Of a DNA stretch of 64,000 nt, positions 11,828-23,400 are shown one piece after another. The stretch is from Datisca glomerata (Eukaryota > Streptophyta > Magnoliopsida > Cucurbitales > Datiscaceae): positions 7,130-71,129 of the forward strand of contig QANY01011362.1 in NCBI GenBank assembly GCA_003255025.1, written 5' to 3'. The notes beneath the pieces are model-generated. The model ran no database searches, had not been told where the DNA came from, and saw nothing but the letters and a program-made list of their open reading frames with translations. Position 1 is the first letter of the stretch; the number at the start of each line of letters is the position of its first letter. Made by a program: the position numbers and the translations under genes.

Positions 11828-12790
11828 GTACGTATTTGGTGAACCCCACTACGTAATTGGTGAACTCCTCCAAGAATTATTCTTTTGTACGTACTTGGTG
11901 AACCCCACTACGTAATTGGTGAACCCCTCCAAGAATTATTCTTTTGTACGATTTGGTGAACCCTCCAAGAATTATTCTTTTGTACGTATTTGATGAACCC
12001 CACTACGTAATTGGTGAATCTCACTATGTATTTGGTGAACCCCAGTACGTAATTGGTGAACCTCTCCAAGAACTATTCTTTTGTACGTATTTGGTGAACC
12101 CCACTACATAATTAGTGAATCTCATTACGTAATTGGTCCCACTACGTAATTGGTGAACCCCTCCAAGAATTATTATTTTGTATGTATTTGGTGAACCCCA
12201 CTACGTAATTGGTGAATCCCTCCAAGAATTATTCTTTTGTACATATTTGGTGAGCCCCACTATATAATTGATGAACCCCACTACGTAATTGGTGAACCTA
12301 GTACGTAATTGATAAACCCAGTACGTAATTGGTGGACCCCTCCAAGAATTATTTATTTGTACGTATTTGGTGAACCTCACTACGTAATTGGTGAACCCCT
12401 CCAAGAATTATTCTTTTGTACATATTTGGTGAACTCCACTAAATAATTGATGAACCACACTACATAATTGGTGAACCCCAGTACGTAATTGGTGAATCTC
12501 TCCAAGAATTATTTTTTTGTACGTATTTGGTGAACCTCACTACGTAATTGGTGAACCCCACTATGTAATTGTTGAACCCCACCAAGAATTATTCTTTTTT
12601 ACGTATTTGGTGAACTCTACTACGTAATTGGTGAATCTCACTTCGTATCTGGTGAACCTCAGTAGGTAATAGGTAAACCCCTCCAAGAATTATTCTTTTG
12701 TACGTATTTGGTGAACCCCACTACGTAACTGGTGAATCCATTTACGTAATTGGTGAGCCCACTATTTATTTGAACCCCAAAAAAACCAAA
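11828..12790 (+). repeat. Higher-order minisatellite: TACGTAATTGGTGAACCCC units
   Basis: The basic ~21-bp word TACGTAATTGGTGAACCCCA alternates with the spacer TCCAAGAATTATTCTTTTG to give composite units of roughly 60 bp, with copy-to-copy loss or gain of the basic word. About 40 basic words are present by eye. No coding function; open frames here are repeat artefacts. Confidence 0.85.
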
Positions 12791-13338
12791 AAAAAATTCT
12801 ACTATGTACTGGGTTTTGTGTGGCCTAGATTACTCCAAATACAATTTAAGAATCACAATAACCCAGTATTCATGCCGCTTTCACGGCATGATAAAGTTTT
12901 CCCATTTTTACTGGCCAAGTACTTGTGGAAAGCCAAACTTGGCAATTACAAGTTAGAAGTAATACCCATAAAGGGCTGGTCAAAGCTTCAGATCGAAAAA
13001 AAACTGATAAAAGAAAACGAAAGAAAACTAGACTTAGCCAAAATGGTGGGATATTAATTGATATCCCTATTCCTACTCTTAACCAATTACAGTAACTTAG
13101 AAGTAACACACCAATTAAGAGAAGTGAGCACGTAGACTAGTATTTGCAATTATCTTTAAAATTAAAGAACATTAAACAGCTGACGGAATTGTTAGAGTTC
13201 CCGAGTCAATTGAATTAAGGAACACTCTCAGTGGCTAACTATTACCAAATTATTCCTCCATGTAAGCTAGTATGGTCTCGTCCCTCTACCACTCGTGCTC
13301 ATGCTGTTGCTACCGCTACAGCTCTCGCTACTGCTGCC
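12791..13338. other. Unrecognised host sequence before copia element 2
   Basis: An open frame from about 12870 to 13057 (MPLSRHDKVFPF, then a Lys-rich tail) is not a recognised protein. The final ~80 bp (13255-13338) read as Ala/Thr-rich codons in one frame and resume, after the copia element, at 19103 with more GCT/GCC-rich sequence. An Ala-rich coding exon or simple repeat may therefore have been the insertion target. Low certainty. Confidence 0.3.
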
Positions 13339-14160
13339 TGTTGGAGCTAATTGCATGAAACTTTATTATTAAGTAAAACTTAACTAAGTGTTGTAAGTAT
13401 ATGAATGAAAATTAAAATTAAAAAATAATGTGAGTAGAAATCAAGTCTGTCACATGTCAAGATAGAGCTCTAATAATATGACATATGTTTGATTATATGT
13501 ATTAACAGTTGATGATGTATAATTACATAGACTTAATCAAATGTCACAAGTCCATTGTATAGAGGGTAATTTTTAAGGAAACTACCCATCAACTGCTATA
13601 TTTCCACAAAGGGGCAGTTTCATGTGAAATTGCCACCTTCGCGTAAATTGAAGGGAGGTGTGGTTTTATCCAAGGTGATAAAACCATCTCTTTATATATG
13701 GTAAAAAGTGATTCGATAGTGGAAGAGGAAAAAGACCATTGTTTGGCATCACTTACAGAAAGAGAAAACGCATCAATTTTGGTCCATTTTCCTAAGACAA
13801 AGGAAAATGGAAACCAACTTCATCCAATTTTCTTATGTGTTTTTCCGTGAGTCAACAAAGGGAGAAAGAAATATTGTTCAGTTCTATGAGGATCGAAGCA
13901 TTCGTTTGCTACATCTTCGATCAAGGTGATTGTATCCTGCAGAGACATTCACCGTAGTCTCCAAGCAAACTGTAGATGATGAAAATTCATCCTTAGGATA
14001 TTGCTACAGCAAGCCTCTACTGATTTAATTTTTTATTTTTTCCTGTTTATAATTATTCATTTAATTTTCCTGTAATCGTTCAATTGTTATTATTCTGTAA
14101 TCATTATGTTACAATTTAATTCAAGTATTTTATTTTATTATTGCTTTACGGGCACCAACA
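13339..14160 (+). mobile_element. Copia element 2, 5' LTR (822 bp)
   Basis: TGTTGG at the left and CCAACA at the right form the terminal inverted repeat. The whole block matches 18277-19102 with scattered substitutions and small indels. No canonical initiator-Met primer site follows. Flanking pentamers CTGCC (left) and TTGCC (right of the 3' LTR) are a one-mismatch target-site duplication. Confidence 0.9.
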
Positions 14161-14184
14161 ATCTAAAGACGAAATTTCACACCG

Positions 14185-15519
14185 ATGGAGCAAGACACTA
14201 AAGCTACGGTGACTATTCCCCACGTTGAGAAAATAATCATTGTTCCTCACACTAAGAAACCACATGTTGTTCCTCATGCTGAGAAACCAGAGAAGTTTAA
14301 GGGGGAATATTTCAAGAGATGGCAACAATAAATGGTGTTTTATCTTACGACACTGAACCTGGCTCATATTCTGAATGAAGAATATCCTGTCACACTGATT
14401 GGGAAACAAACTAAGGGAACGATATATGCTCAGGAAGCATGGAAGCCTTCTGATTTTCTCTGCTGAAACTACTTCTTGAACAGTCTTGTAGACAGTCACT
14501 ATAATGTATACTCGTCGTTCAAGACATCAAAGGATTTATAGGAAGCGTTAGAGAAAAAGTATAAGACTAAGGACGTTGGGATAAAGAAATTCATCGTTGG
14601 GTGATTCTTGAAATATCTGATGGATGACAAACATACGGTGGTTAGTCAAGTTGAAGAACTCCAGATCTTATTCAATGAACTGATCAATGAGGGAATGATA
14701 ATCAGTGAATCATTCCAAGTGGCTGCAACAATCGAGAAACTTCCGCCATCCTGGAAAGAGTTCAAGAGTTATTTGAAGCATAAGTGAAATGATATGTCAA
14801 TGGAGGATCTCATGGTTCGTCTGCGAATCGGAGAAGACAACCGGAATAACGAACACAAGCTGCTGCCTTCGTATTCCATGGAGATGAAATCGAACGTTGT
14901 CGAGACCGGAAAGCCAAAATAAAAAAGCTTCAAAAGGAAGGCTATGTGCAGTAGCAGCGGAAACGTCAATAAAGGTATGAGTAACAAACAGATCAAGGGT
15001 AGTTGCTGGGTGTGCGGTAAAGCTGGTCACAGAGCAAAATACTGCCGATTCAAAAAGGACCACACGGTGGAAAACTCTAACAATGGTCATAAGAACATGG
15101 TTCATGTGACCGAGATGGATAACCTATGTGCGACAATTTCTGAATTGTGCATTGTCATTGGTACCACGAGTTGGTGGGTTAATACTGGTGTTACTAAGCA
15201 CATTTGTGGTGGCAAAAGTCTGTTTTCAACTTATGAAGAAGTTGAAGGTGAAAAACTATACATGGGCAATGTCGTTGAGGCAGATGTAAAAATGAAAAAA
15301 AAAGTGATATCGAAGTTTACCACGGGTAAACAACTCACTCTCATCGACGTCCTCCACATGCCAGACATTCATAGGAATTTGGTTTCGGGATCCCTCTTAT
15401 GTAAGAGTGGATTTAAACTTGTGATTGAATCTGACAAGTTTGTTTTAACTAAGGGAAGGATGTTTGTGGATAAGGGATATGTGGTTGTGGTTTGTTTAAG
15501 GTTAATGTTTCTACTGTAA
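14185..15519 (+). pseudogene. Copia element 2 gag and protease remnant
   Basis: A start codon at 14185 opens a gag-like frame (EKPEKFKGEYFKRWQQ, then stop) followed by a UBN2-type gag region with several stops (for example QEAWKPSDFLC then stop). From 14944 a clean 191-codon frame begins. It holds a CCHC zinc knuckle CWVCGKAGHRAKYC (residues 21-34) that would bind RNA, then the protease active-site region reading WWVNTGVTKHICG where D-S/T-G is expected, then PDIHRNLVSGSLL typical of copia protease C-termini. The Asp to Asn change in the catalytic triad and the gag stops make it inactive. Confidence 0.85.
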
Positions 15520-15696
15520 TTTCTGCTTCAATTAATGGAAATATGCATATTCTGTTTATATTGTTGAGTTATGTGATATTTGACATGCTAGATTAGGTCA
15601 GGTAAATATGAAATCTATGCAAAAAATGATGAGGCTATTGATATGGAGAACTGGAGGAGGCTATTATTCAGTTGATATGGAGAATGATGAGGCTAT

Positions 15697-15892
15697 TATT
15701 CAAAGAAATCTATACATTCTTTCTGTCGATAACCTTTAGCTACCAATCGAGCTGTGTACTTGTCAATTGTACCATCAGCTCTAAGCTTCCTTTTGAAAAT
15801 CCACTTATAGCCTATTGGTTTATTCCTAGGTGGGAGATCGACCAATATCCAAGTGTTATTTTGCAAAATGGAATCTATCTCGCTATTGATAT
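15697..15892 (-). pseudogene. Inverted reverse-transcriptase segment inside copia element 2
   Basis: Read on the minus strand this ~195 bp gives the N-terminal copia RT region: ILQNNTWILVDLPP, then GYKWIFKRKLRADG, then ARLVAKGY. The surrounding element reads plus. Direct copies of TGATATGGAGAA.GATGAGG flank it on both sides (around 15641, 15676 and 15888). The piece sits where that RT segment belongs, but flipped. Confidence 0.85.
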
Positions 15893-16151
15893 GGAGAATG
15901 ATGAGGAAATTTAAGACTACATACTTATATGGAGAACTGGATGAGGAAATTTACATGGAACAACCTGAAGGGTTCATGGCCAAGGGCCAAGAACATAAGG
16001 TGAGTAAGCTTGTCAAATCCCTTTACGGATTAAAACAAGCCTCGAAGCAGTGGTATGAAAAATGTGACCACACTATGCTTTCGAATGGCTTCTCGATAAA
16101 TGATTGTGACAAATGTGTTTACGTTAAAGATACTAGTGACGTTTTGTCATA
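15893..16151 (+). pseudogene. Copia element 2 RT, middle part
   Basis: Reads TYLYGELDEEIYMEQPEGF, then KSLYGLKQASKQWYEK, the standard copia RT segment just before the YVDD catalytic box. It ends at a stop 16150-16152 at the edge of the tandem duplication. Confidence 0.85.
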
Positions 16152-17350
16152 GTATATTTATATGTAGATTACATGCTCATAATGGGAACTAATAAGGATA
16201 TAATATTTTCTACCAAGAAGATGTTGAGTTCCAACTTTGATATGAAAGACTTAGGTCCAGCAGTTGTCATTCTTGGAATTCAAGTGAAGCGAACTTCTAA
16301 CGAATATATCCTTACACAATCTCATTATGTAGAAAAAGAAGTTCGGCCAATTTGAAAGTAAATCAGTTGTAACTCTATTCGAGTCAAACTATAAGTTGAG
16401 AAAGAATGATGGAGTTTGAGTATCTCAGTTGGAGTACTAACAGATCATTGGAAGCTTAATGTATATCATGAATTGCACGAGGCCTGACATGGCATGGCCT
16501 ATTCAGTAGGGAGGCTTGCAAGATATACGAGTAGTCCTAGACGTGATCACTGAGATGCACTAGTGAGAGTGCTTAGATACTTGAAGTATACCATTAACTA
16601 TGGATTGAATTATGCTACGTATTCACCTGTGCTGGAAGAATTTAGTGATGCTAACTTGATATCTGATAGTCTAGAAGCTAAATCTACGAGCATATATGTT
16701 TTTACCCTGGGTGGTGGAGCTATATCTTAGAAGTCTACGAAGCAGACTTGTATATTTATACGTAGATGACATGCTCATAATGGGAACTAATAAGGATATA
16801 ATATTTTGCTACCAAGAAGATGTTGAGTTTCAACTTTGACATGAAAGACTTAGGTCCAGCAGATGTCATTCTTAGAATTCAAGTGAAGTGAACTTTTAAC
16901 GAATATATTCTTACACAATCTTATTATGTAGAAAAGATCCTAAACAAGTTCGACCAATTTGAAATTAAATCAGTTGTAACTCCATTCGACTCAAACTGTA
17001 AGTTAAGAAAGAATGATGGAGTTAGAATATCTCAGCTGGAGTACTCAGATCATTGAAAGCTTAATGTATATCATGAATTGCACGAGGCCTGACATAGCCT
17101 ATTCAGTAAGGAGTCTTGCAAGATATACGGGTAATCCTAGATGAGATCACTGGGATGCACTAGTCAGGATGCTTAGATACTTGAAGTACACTATTGACTA
17201 TGGATTGTATTACGCTACGTATACATCTGTGCTGGAAGGATTTAGTGATGCTAACTTGATATCTGACAGTCTAGAAGTTAAATCCACGAGTGGACATTTT
17301 TTTACCATGGGTGGTGGAATTATATCTTAGAAGTCTATGAAGCAGACTTG
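16152..17350 (+). repeat. Tandem duplication (2 x ~599 bp) of the copia element 2 RT-RNase H part
   Basis: Bases 16152-16749 and 16750-17350 are two head-to-tail copies spanning the RT catalytic box to early RNase H. Both begin GTATATTTATA.GTAGAT.ACATG and end AGAAGTCTA.GAAGCAGACTTG. Copy 2 keeps codons for YVDDM; copy 1 reads YVDYM. Both carry stops and frameshifts. The shared junction word (ACTTGTATA) fits a microhomology-driven or unequal-exchange event. Confidence 0.9.
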
Positions 17351-17710
17351 TATAGCTCGTTCGACTATAGAATCTGAATTCATAGCACTCGATAATGTTG
17401 GCGAAGAAGCCGAATGGCTAAGAAATGTTTTGGAAGACATTCCAGGGTGACTGAAGCCTGTGTCAGCCATATGTGTACATTGTGAGAATATGACTACCAT
17501 ATTTAGAGCAAAGAATAATGTGTATAATGGTAAGTCTAGACACATAAGACGTAGACATAATACCATTAAATAATTGCTTAAATGGTGTGATTTTCGTTGA
17601 CTTTATTAGGTCAAAGGAAAATCTGACAGATCCTTTAACAAAAAGATTATTGAAAGAGCTTATAAAGCTGACATCGAGGGGAATGGGCTTAAAGCCTATT
17701 CAATGAATCA
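17351..17710 (+). pseudogene. Copia element 2 RNase H C-terminal remnant
   Basis: Reads IARSTIESEFIALDNVGEEA, then EWLRNVLEDIPG and a stop, then SRHIRRRHN. These are the late RNase H motifs of copia pol, broken by several stops. Confidence 0.8.
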
Positions 17711-18276
17711 TTTAGGTAGGAACCTAACCTAGTTTACTGGAGATCCTAAGATCTAGGTTCAATAGACAAACTAGCAGGAATGATTCATGTAACATATAAA
17801 GAAACTTTGTTTCTTCCCATTCCTATAATGTAATGAAAGTGTGTTGTCTGCCGACGATAAAAGGATATATTTTGTATTTAATGACGTTGATATCTTACTT
17901 GTAAGATGAGTATAGCAGAATACTTTTAATCATCGTCACTTATGTGAGAGTAGAAGTGGGGTCGCTTCTATGAGAGAGTGCAAAGCTCAATCTCTTTAAA
18001 ACTCTCATGAGACAGGATAAATGGTCATAACCAAAATGAATAAAAATGTATGAACTCAAACGTATTAAGATGAGTTGAGTGTGAGATTTATTGTCTTGAT
18101 TTATTTCGGAGGAAGGATAGTTCAAAAATGTTATTCACTGTTCTTTAGAGTAAATCCGATAAATCATCACTAAGGAAGGTTCAAGTCCAAAAGATACCTC
18201 TCCCAATGCAAAACTCATTTATTTCTTTCTCCTGATGTCATTATCTGTCTAGGACATTTTCATTAATGTGGGGGAT

Positions 18277-19102
18277 TGTTGGAGCTAATAGCTTGAAGCT
18301 TTATTAAGTAAAGCTTAGTTTAGTGTTGTAAGTGTGTGAATAACAATTAAAATTAAAAAGTAATGTGAGTAGAAATCAAGTATGCCACATGTCAAGATAA
18401 AACTCTAATAATATAACATATGTATGATGTGTATCAGCAGTTGTGGGTGTATAATTACATAGATCAAGTTAAATGCCACATGCTCATTGTATAGAGGATA
18501 ATTTCTAAGAAAACTACCCATTAACTGCTATCTGTCCGTGAAGGGCAGTTTCATGTGATGTGAAACTGCCACCTTCCTCTAAATTGAAGGAAGGTGTGGT
18601 TTTATCCAAGGTGATAAAACCGCGTGTCTTTATATATGGCAAAAAGTGATTCGATAGTGGAAGAGGTAAAAGACCACTGTTTGACATCATTTACAGAAAG
18701 AGAAAAGGCGTCAATTTTGGTCCATTTTTTTCTTAATCATTTTACGAAGGAAAGTGGAAATCAATTTCATCCAATTTTCTTAAGTATTCTTCCGTGGGTC
18801 AACAAAGGGAGAAAGAAATATTGTTCAGTTCTATGAGGATCGAAACATTCATTTGTTACGTCTTCGATCACGGTGGTTGTATCATGCAAAGACGTTCACC
18901 GTAATCTTCAAGCAAGTAGTGAAAGTTAAAAATCCATCATTAGAACATTGTTACAGCAAGTCTCTACCGATTTAATTTTCTATTTTTTCCCATATATTAT
19001 TATTCATTTAATTTTTCTGTAATCGTTCAATTGTTATTATTCAATTGTAATTGCAATTTAATTCAAGTATTTTATTTTATTATTACTCTACGGGCATCAA
19101 CA
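18277..19102 (+). mobile_element. Copia element 2, 3' LTR (826 bp)
   Basis: Begins TGTTGG after the purine tract and ends ATCAACA, one change from the CCAACA of the 5' copy. It matches 13339-14160 throughout. Confidence 0.9.
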
Positions 19103-20178
19103 TTGCCATGGTCGCTGCCGTTCCTTGCAGCTCCAACATTGGCTGCCTTTGCCGCTACTGCTGCTGCTCATGTTAGTTTTTATTTATTCTTCTCACCATT
19201 ATACTTTGAATTTATTATGTTTTAAGAATTTGATGCACTTCGCATCCTGCATTTTTGGGCTATCATTGGGAGATAGTTCAAAAAGGAAATGGGAAGATGG
19301 ATTTAAGAATAAAGGGACGGACAAGTACAGCCAGCAAGGAATGAGTAGGAGCAGAATGAGCTCACAGATTAAATGTGGCTCAATTAGAATTTTTCAATTA
19401 TGTTTTCTTTCCAAAGAACAATGGCGAGAGTTTCTGAGAAGGAGCTTCTAGCTCTTCATTTGATTGTATAATGCTAATTCAGAAGCCTGTATAAGATCAT
19501 AGGCTTGAGAACTCACCTATAATGAGTTACACGGTTAGCTAATGCACATACTGTTAAGCTCTAATGATGTGCAGTGATTGGGTCCTATTCCTATTATAAC
19601 GAGGAAAGTATTTATCTGTTATAGAGGTAGTTGCAGAGATTGTTAAAGCTTCCTCTATAAAAATACTGATCAAAGACTATTCACAAGTATTGACAAAAAA
19701 CCATTAATTTTCCCCAAAGCAGCTTTTTCGTCTTTCTTGTTAGATGCAGAGGGGCTCCATTTAAGGGTTCTTCCATCTTAACAGAGAGGTTCTATATCAT
19801 TTTTCTATTTGTATGAAGTTTTTGTGAATACATAATGGTTGATATCTCCCCATTATAAAAATAGAGCCTGTAATCCCTCCTAACAGGGTTTTCACTCCAC
19901 ATTCTCTGCATTGATAAATTGGAGAAATCCTTGTCCTAATTAATGTTGTAAACACTTCATTTTTCCATAACATGTATGCATATCAGCCTCCATAACAAGT
20001 GCAATCAAACTGAACTCGTTTGTAGCCTCTAGTCTAGACCCAATCATTGAGTTACCAGAGCTTTAGGTTTGAAGACACGGAACCTTACTTTTGGAGTTCT
20101 ACTAATAGGAAGTTGATTTGTAAGGTATGGCTGAGAAATAGGAAAAGGCTACTAAGAAGGTGAATCAGATGAAAGATC
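19103..20178. other. Host sequence between copia elements 2 and 3, no clear gene
   Basis: 19103-19190 is rich in GCT/GCC/CTG codons and continues the sequence interrupted at 13338. 19260-19450 contains an open stretch (SSKRKWEDGF...) I do not recognise. 19451-20178 is AT-rich. Near 20127 a frame MAEK-stop-EKATKKVNQMK runs into copia element 3 and continues beyond it at 24539; TAG codons break it on both sides. Confidence 0.35.
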
Positions 20179-20429
20179 TGTCGAATAAGCATTAAATGTT
20201 ATTTTTTAGTGAGTTTTTTCAATTTAGAAGTTAGTGGAAACATAAAAGGTCAAGAGTCTTTGTAGATGAAAGGTTTGTAGATGAAAGGCCAAGGGGTGAT
20301 AGATTTAATAGTTTTTCAGTTTTTTTTTTGCAAGAGTAGAGTCTATATAAATGCCTTGTTGATTTCATTTGAAAACAGAACTTAGAGGAATACAAAAGTT
20401 AAATATTTCAAGTGAGTTTTTAGTTTACA
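20179..20429 (+). mobile_element. Copia element 3, 5' LTR (251 bp)
   Basis: Starts TGTCGAATAA (TGTTGAATAA in the 3' copy) and ends TTTACA. It contains a TATA-like TCTATATAAATG near 20341, the likely start of the element transcript. Confidence 0.95.
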
Positions 20430-20432
20430 AAT

Positions 20433-20444
20433 TGGTATCAGAGC
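20433..20444 (+). promoter_or_regulatory. Primer binding site of copia element 3
   Basis: A perfect TGGTATCAGAGC (initiator-Met tRNA complement) lies three bases after the LTR. Confidence 0.95.
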
Positions 20445-20446
20445 CA

Positions 20447-23400
20447 ATGGCGAATGTGACGGGTCAAATGCCGCTACCACGACTAACGAAGGAGAACTAC
20501 GAGAACTGGAGCATTCAAATGAAAGCTCTTCTCAGATCTCAAGATGCATGGGAGGTGGTCGAAGAACCAACAAATACCACGGGATATATGGCGGCTCAAA
20601 ATAAGGTGTTGAAAGAGGCGCGAGCGAAGGATAAGATGGCATTATACATGTTGTTCCGAGCCGTTGATGAGTCGGGCTTTGAGAAGATTGTCGGTGCAAC
20701 TACTTCAAAAGAAGCGTGGGACATTTTAGGAAAAGTGTTCAAAGGAGCCGACCGAGTCAAGCAAGTGCGTCTCCAAACTCTTCGTGGCGAGTTGGAGAGC
20801 ATGAAGATGAAGGAGTTGAAAAGTGTATCTGACTACATCACGCATGTACAAGTCGTGGTGAACCAACTCATTCGTAATGGTGAAGCGTTAATCGATGCGC
20901 GAGTTGTGGAGAAGATTTTGAGATCATTAACCGACAATTTTGATAATGTTGTGTGCGCAATAGAAGAGTCAAAGGACCTTGCAACGCTCACAGTCGACGA
21001 GCTTGCCGGTTCTCTCGAGGCACACGAACAACGTAAGAATAAAAAAAAGGAGGAGACACTCAAGCAAGCACTTCAAACCAAGGCGTCAATCAAAGACGAA
21101 AAGGTATTCTATTCTCAAAATTTTTGAGGTAGAGGGCGTGGCCGTGGAAGTCGTGAAAATAGTCACTGTGGTCACGGCAGCAGTCATGACAGGTACTATA
21201 AGGAGAAGGGACAGTCGAGCCAACAAAATTGGAATGGAAGAGGACGCGGTCGAGGAAGAGGCGGACGGTCGAACTATTCCAACATCGAGTGCTACAAGTG
21301 TTACAAGTATGTTCACTATGCGAAGGATTGCAACTCCGACAAATGTTATAATTGTGCTAACGTGGGGCATTTTGCAAAACATTGTCGAGCCGATAAAAAG
21401 GTGGAAGAAACAACCAACCTAGTCTTGGAAGACGAAGCGAATGAAGGCCTTCTCTTGATGGCTCAAAATGAAGTCAACATCAACAATGACACTCTTTGGT
21501 ACCTCGATTCGGGAGCAAGCAACCATATGTGCGGTCACGAGTACCTATTCAAAGAGATAGAAAAGATTGAAGATGGTCATGTGTCATTTGGAGATGCATC
21601 ATAGGTGGAGGTCAAAGGCCGAGGTACGGTTTGTTACTTACAAAAGGATGGCTTAATAGGATCAATCCAAGATGTTTATTACGTACCAGACCTCAAAATC
21701 AACATTTTGAGTATGGGGCAACTCACAGAGAAAGGTTACTCGATACTTTTAAAAGACCGAGTACTACACTTGAAGGACAAGCAAGGGCGTCTGGTTGCTC
21801 TAGTCGAGATAGGAAGAAATCAGATGTACAAACTGAATTTGAGAAGTGTGCGAGAAAAATGTTTGAGTCAACGTAGAAGACAAGGCGTCGCTGTGGCATC
21901 TCTGCTTTGGTCACCTACATCAAGGTGGTCTAAAAGAGTTAGAAAAGAAGAACATGGTGCACGGGCTGCCGGACATGGACTATGAGGGCAAATTTTATGA
22001 AGAATGTGTGCTTGGCAAGCAAGCGAGAACCTCGTTTCAAAAGAAGGCAGAATATCGAGCTAAACATACTCTCGAGTTGATTCATATCGACATATGTGGA
22101 CATCGCCCCTGAATCTTTCAATGGTAAAAGGTACTTCATTACCTTTATCGATGATTTCTCACGGAAAACTTAGGTTTATTTTCTGAAAGAAAAATCTGAG
22201 GCATTCGAGGTGTTCAAAAAGTTCAAAGTGATGGTGGAGAAGGCATCTGGTAGACACATCAAAGCCGTACGATCCGATAGAGGTGGCGATATTACTTCGA
22301 CAACTTTCATGGAGTATTGCAAGGAGCAAGGCATAAGGAGATTTCTTGTCGCACCATACTCTCCTCAACAAAATGGTGTGGCCGAGAGGAAGAACCAGAC
22401 TATTCTCGACATGGTTCGATCAATGCTCAAGAGCAAGAAGATGCCGAAGGAATTCTGGGAGAATCCGTGCAATGTTCCATCTATGTACAAAATCGATGTC
22501 CACATGTGAAGTTAGATGATCAAACACCACAAGAGGCATGGAGCGGACAAAAGCTGACGGTTTCTCATCTCAAAGTGTTCGGTAGTGTGGCTTATGCACA
22601 CGTACCAGATCAACGAAGAATGAAGCTCGAAGATAAAAGCAAAAGGTATATTTTTATTGGGTATGATGAAAAGACAAAAGGGTACAAGCTACTCGACCTG
22701 ATAAGCAAGAAGGTGATGGTGAGTCGTGATGTGCGAGTAAATGAAGCAAGCGAGTGGGACTGGAACAATTCGACGGAGGTTATCACCGAAGTTGGAGAAT
22801 CATCAGTCGTTGCACCAACAAGTATACCAACAAACTCTGAAACTACCGATGATGAAGATGAACCACAACAACAAAAAATGCGAAGTTTGCAAGATTTATA
22901 TGATGCGACAAATGAGGTACAAGGCGAGACTTGTTGCGAAGGGATACAAGCAAAAGATAGGAATCGACTATGAAGAGGTGTTTGCTCCTATTGCAAGAAT
23001 GGAGACAATCCGATTACTCATTTCACAAGCTGCTCAATTCAAATGGCCAATATTTCAAATTGATGTCAAGTCGGCATTCTTGAATGGTGTGCTCGAAGAA
23101 GATGTCTACATCGAACAACCACCCAGGTACATGAAAGTCAGAGAAGAGAAGAAGGTGCTAAAATTGAATAAGGCGCTTTACGGGTTGAAGCAAGCACCGC
23201 GAGCATGGAATACACGTATTGATACATATTTCAAGGAGAACGGGTTCGAGAAATGTCCCTACGAGCATGCCCTTTACGCAAAGAAGAATGGAGGTAACGT
23301 GTTATTTGTTGCTCTTTATGTCGATGACCTCATTTTTATGGGAAACAATGATGAGATGATAGAAGAGTTTAAGGGCACAATGACACGAGAATTTGAGATG

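Larger units (their letters stand above)
14161..18276 (+). mobile_element. Copia element 2, internal region (rearranged)
   Basis: The order is gag, zinc knuckle, protease, pre-integrase fragment, inverted RT piece, RT, a duplicated RT-RNase H block, RNase H, then the purine tract GTGGGGGA before the 3' LTR. The integrase core is deleted. The separate parts are listed below. Strand given is that of the element. Confidence 0.9.

Noticed and set aside
9605..12790. CRISPR-like array
   Set aside because: Units are contiguous and degenerate without unique spacers, and the genome is a plant's; these are minisatellites.
20369..20446. Upstream in-frame ATG for copia element 3 gag
   Set aside because: It lies within the 5' LTR and before the primer site; the start at 20447 directly after the primer site is the expected gag start.
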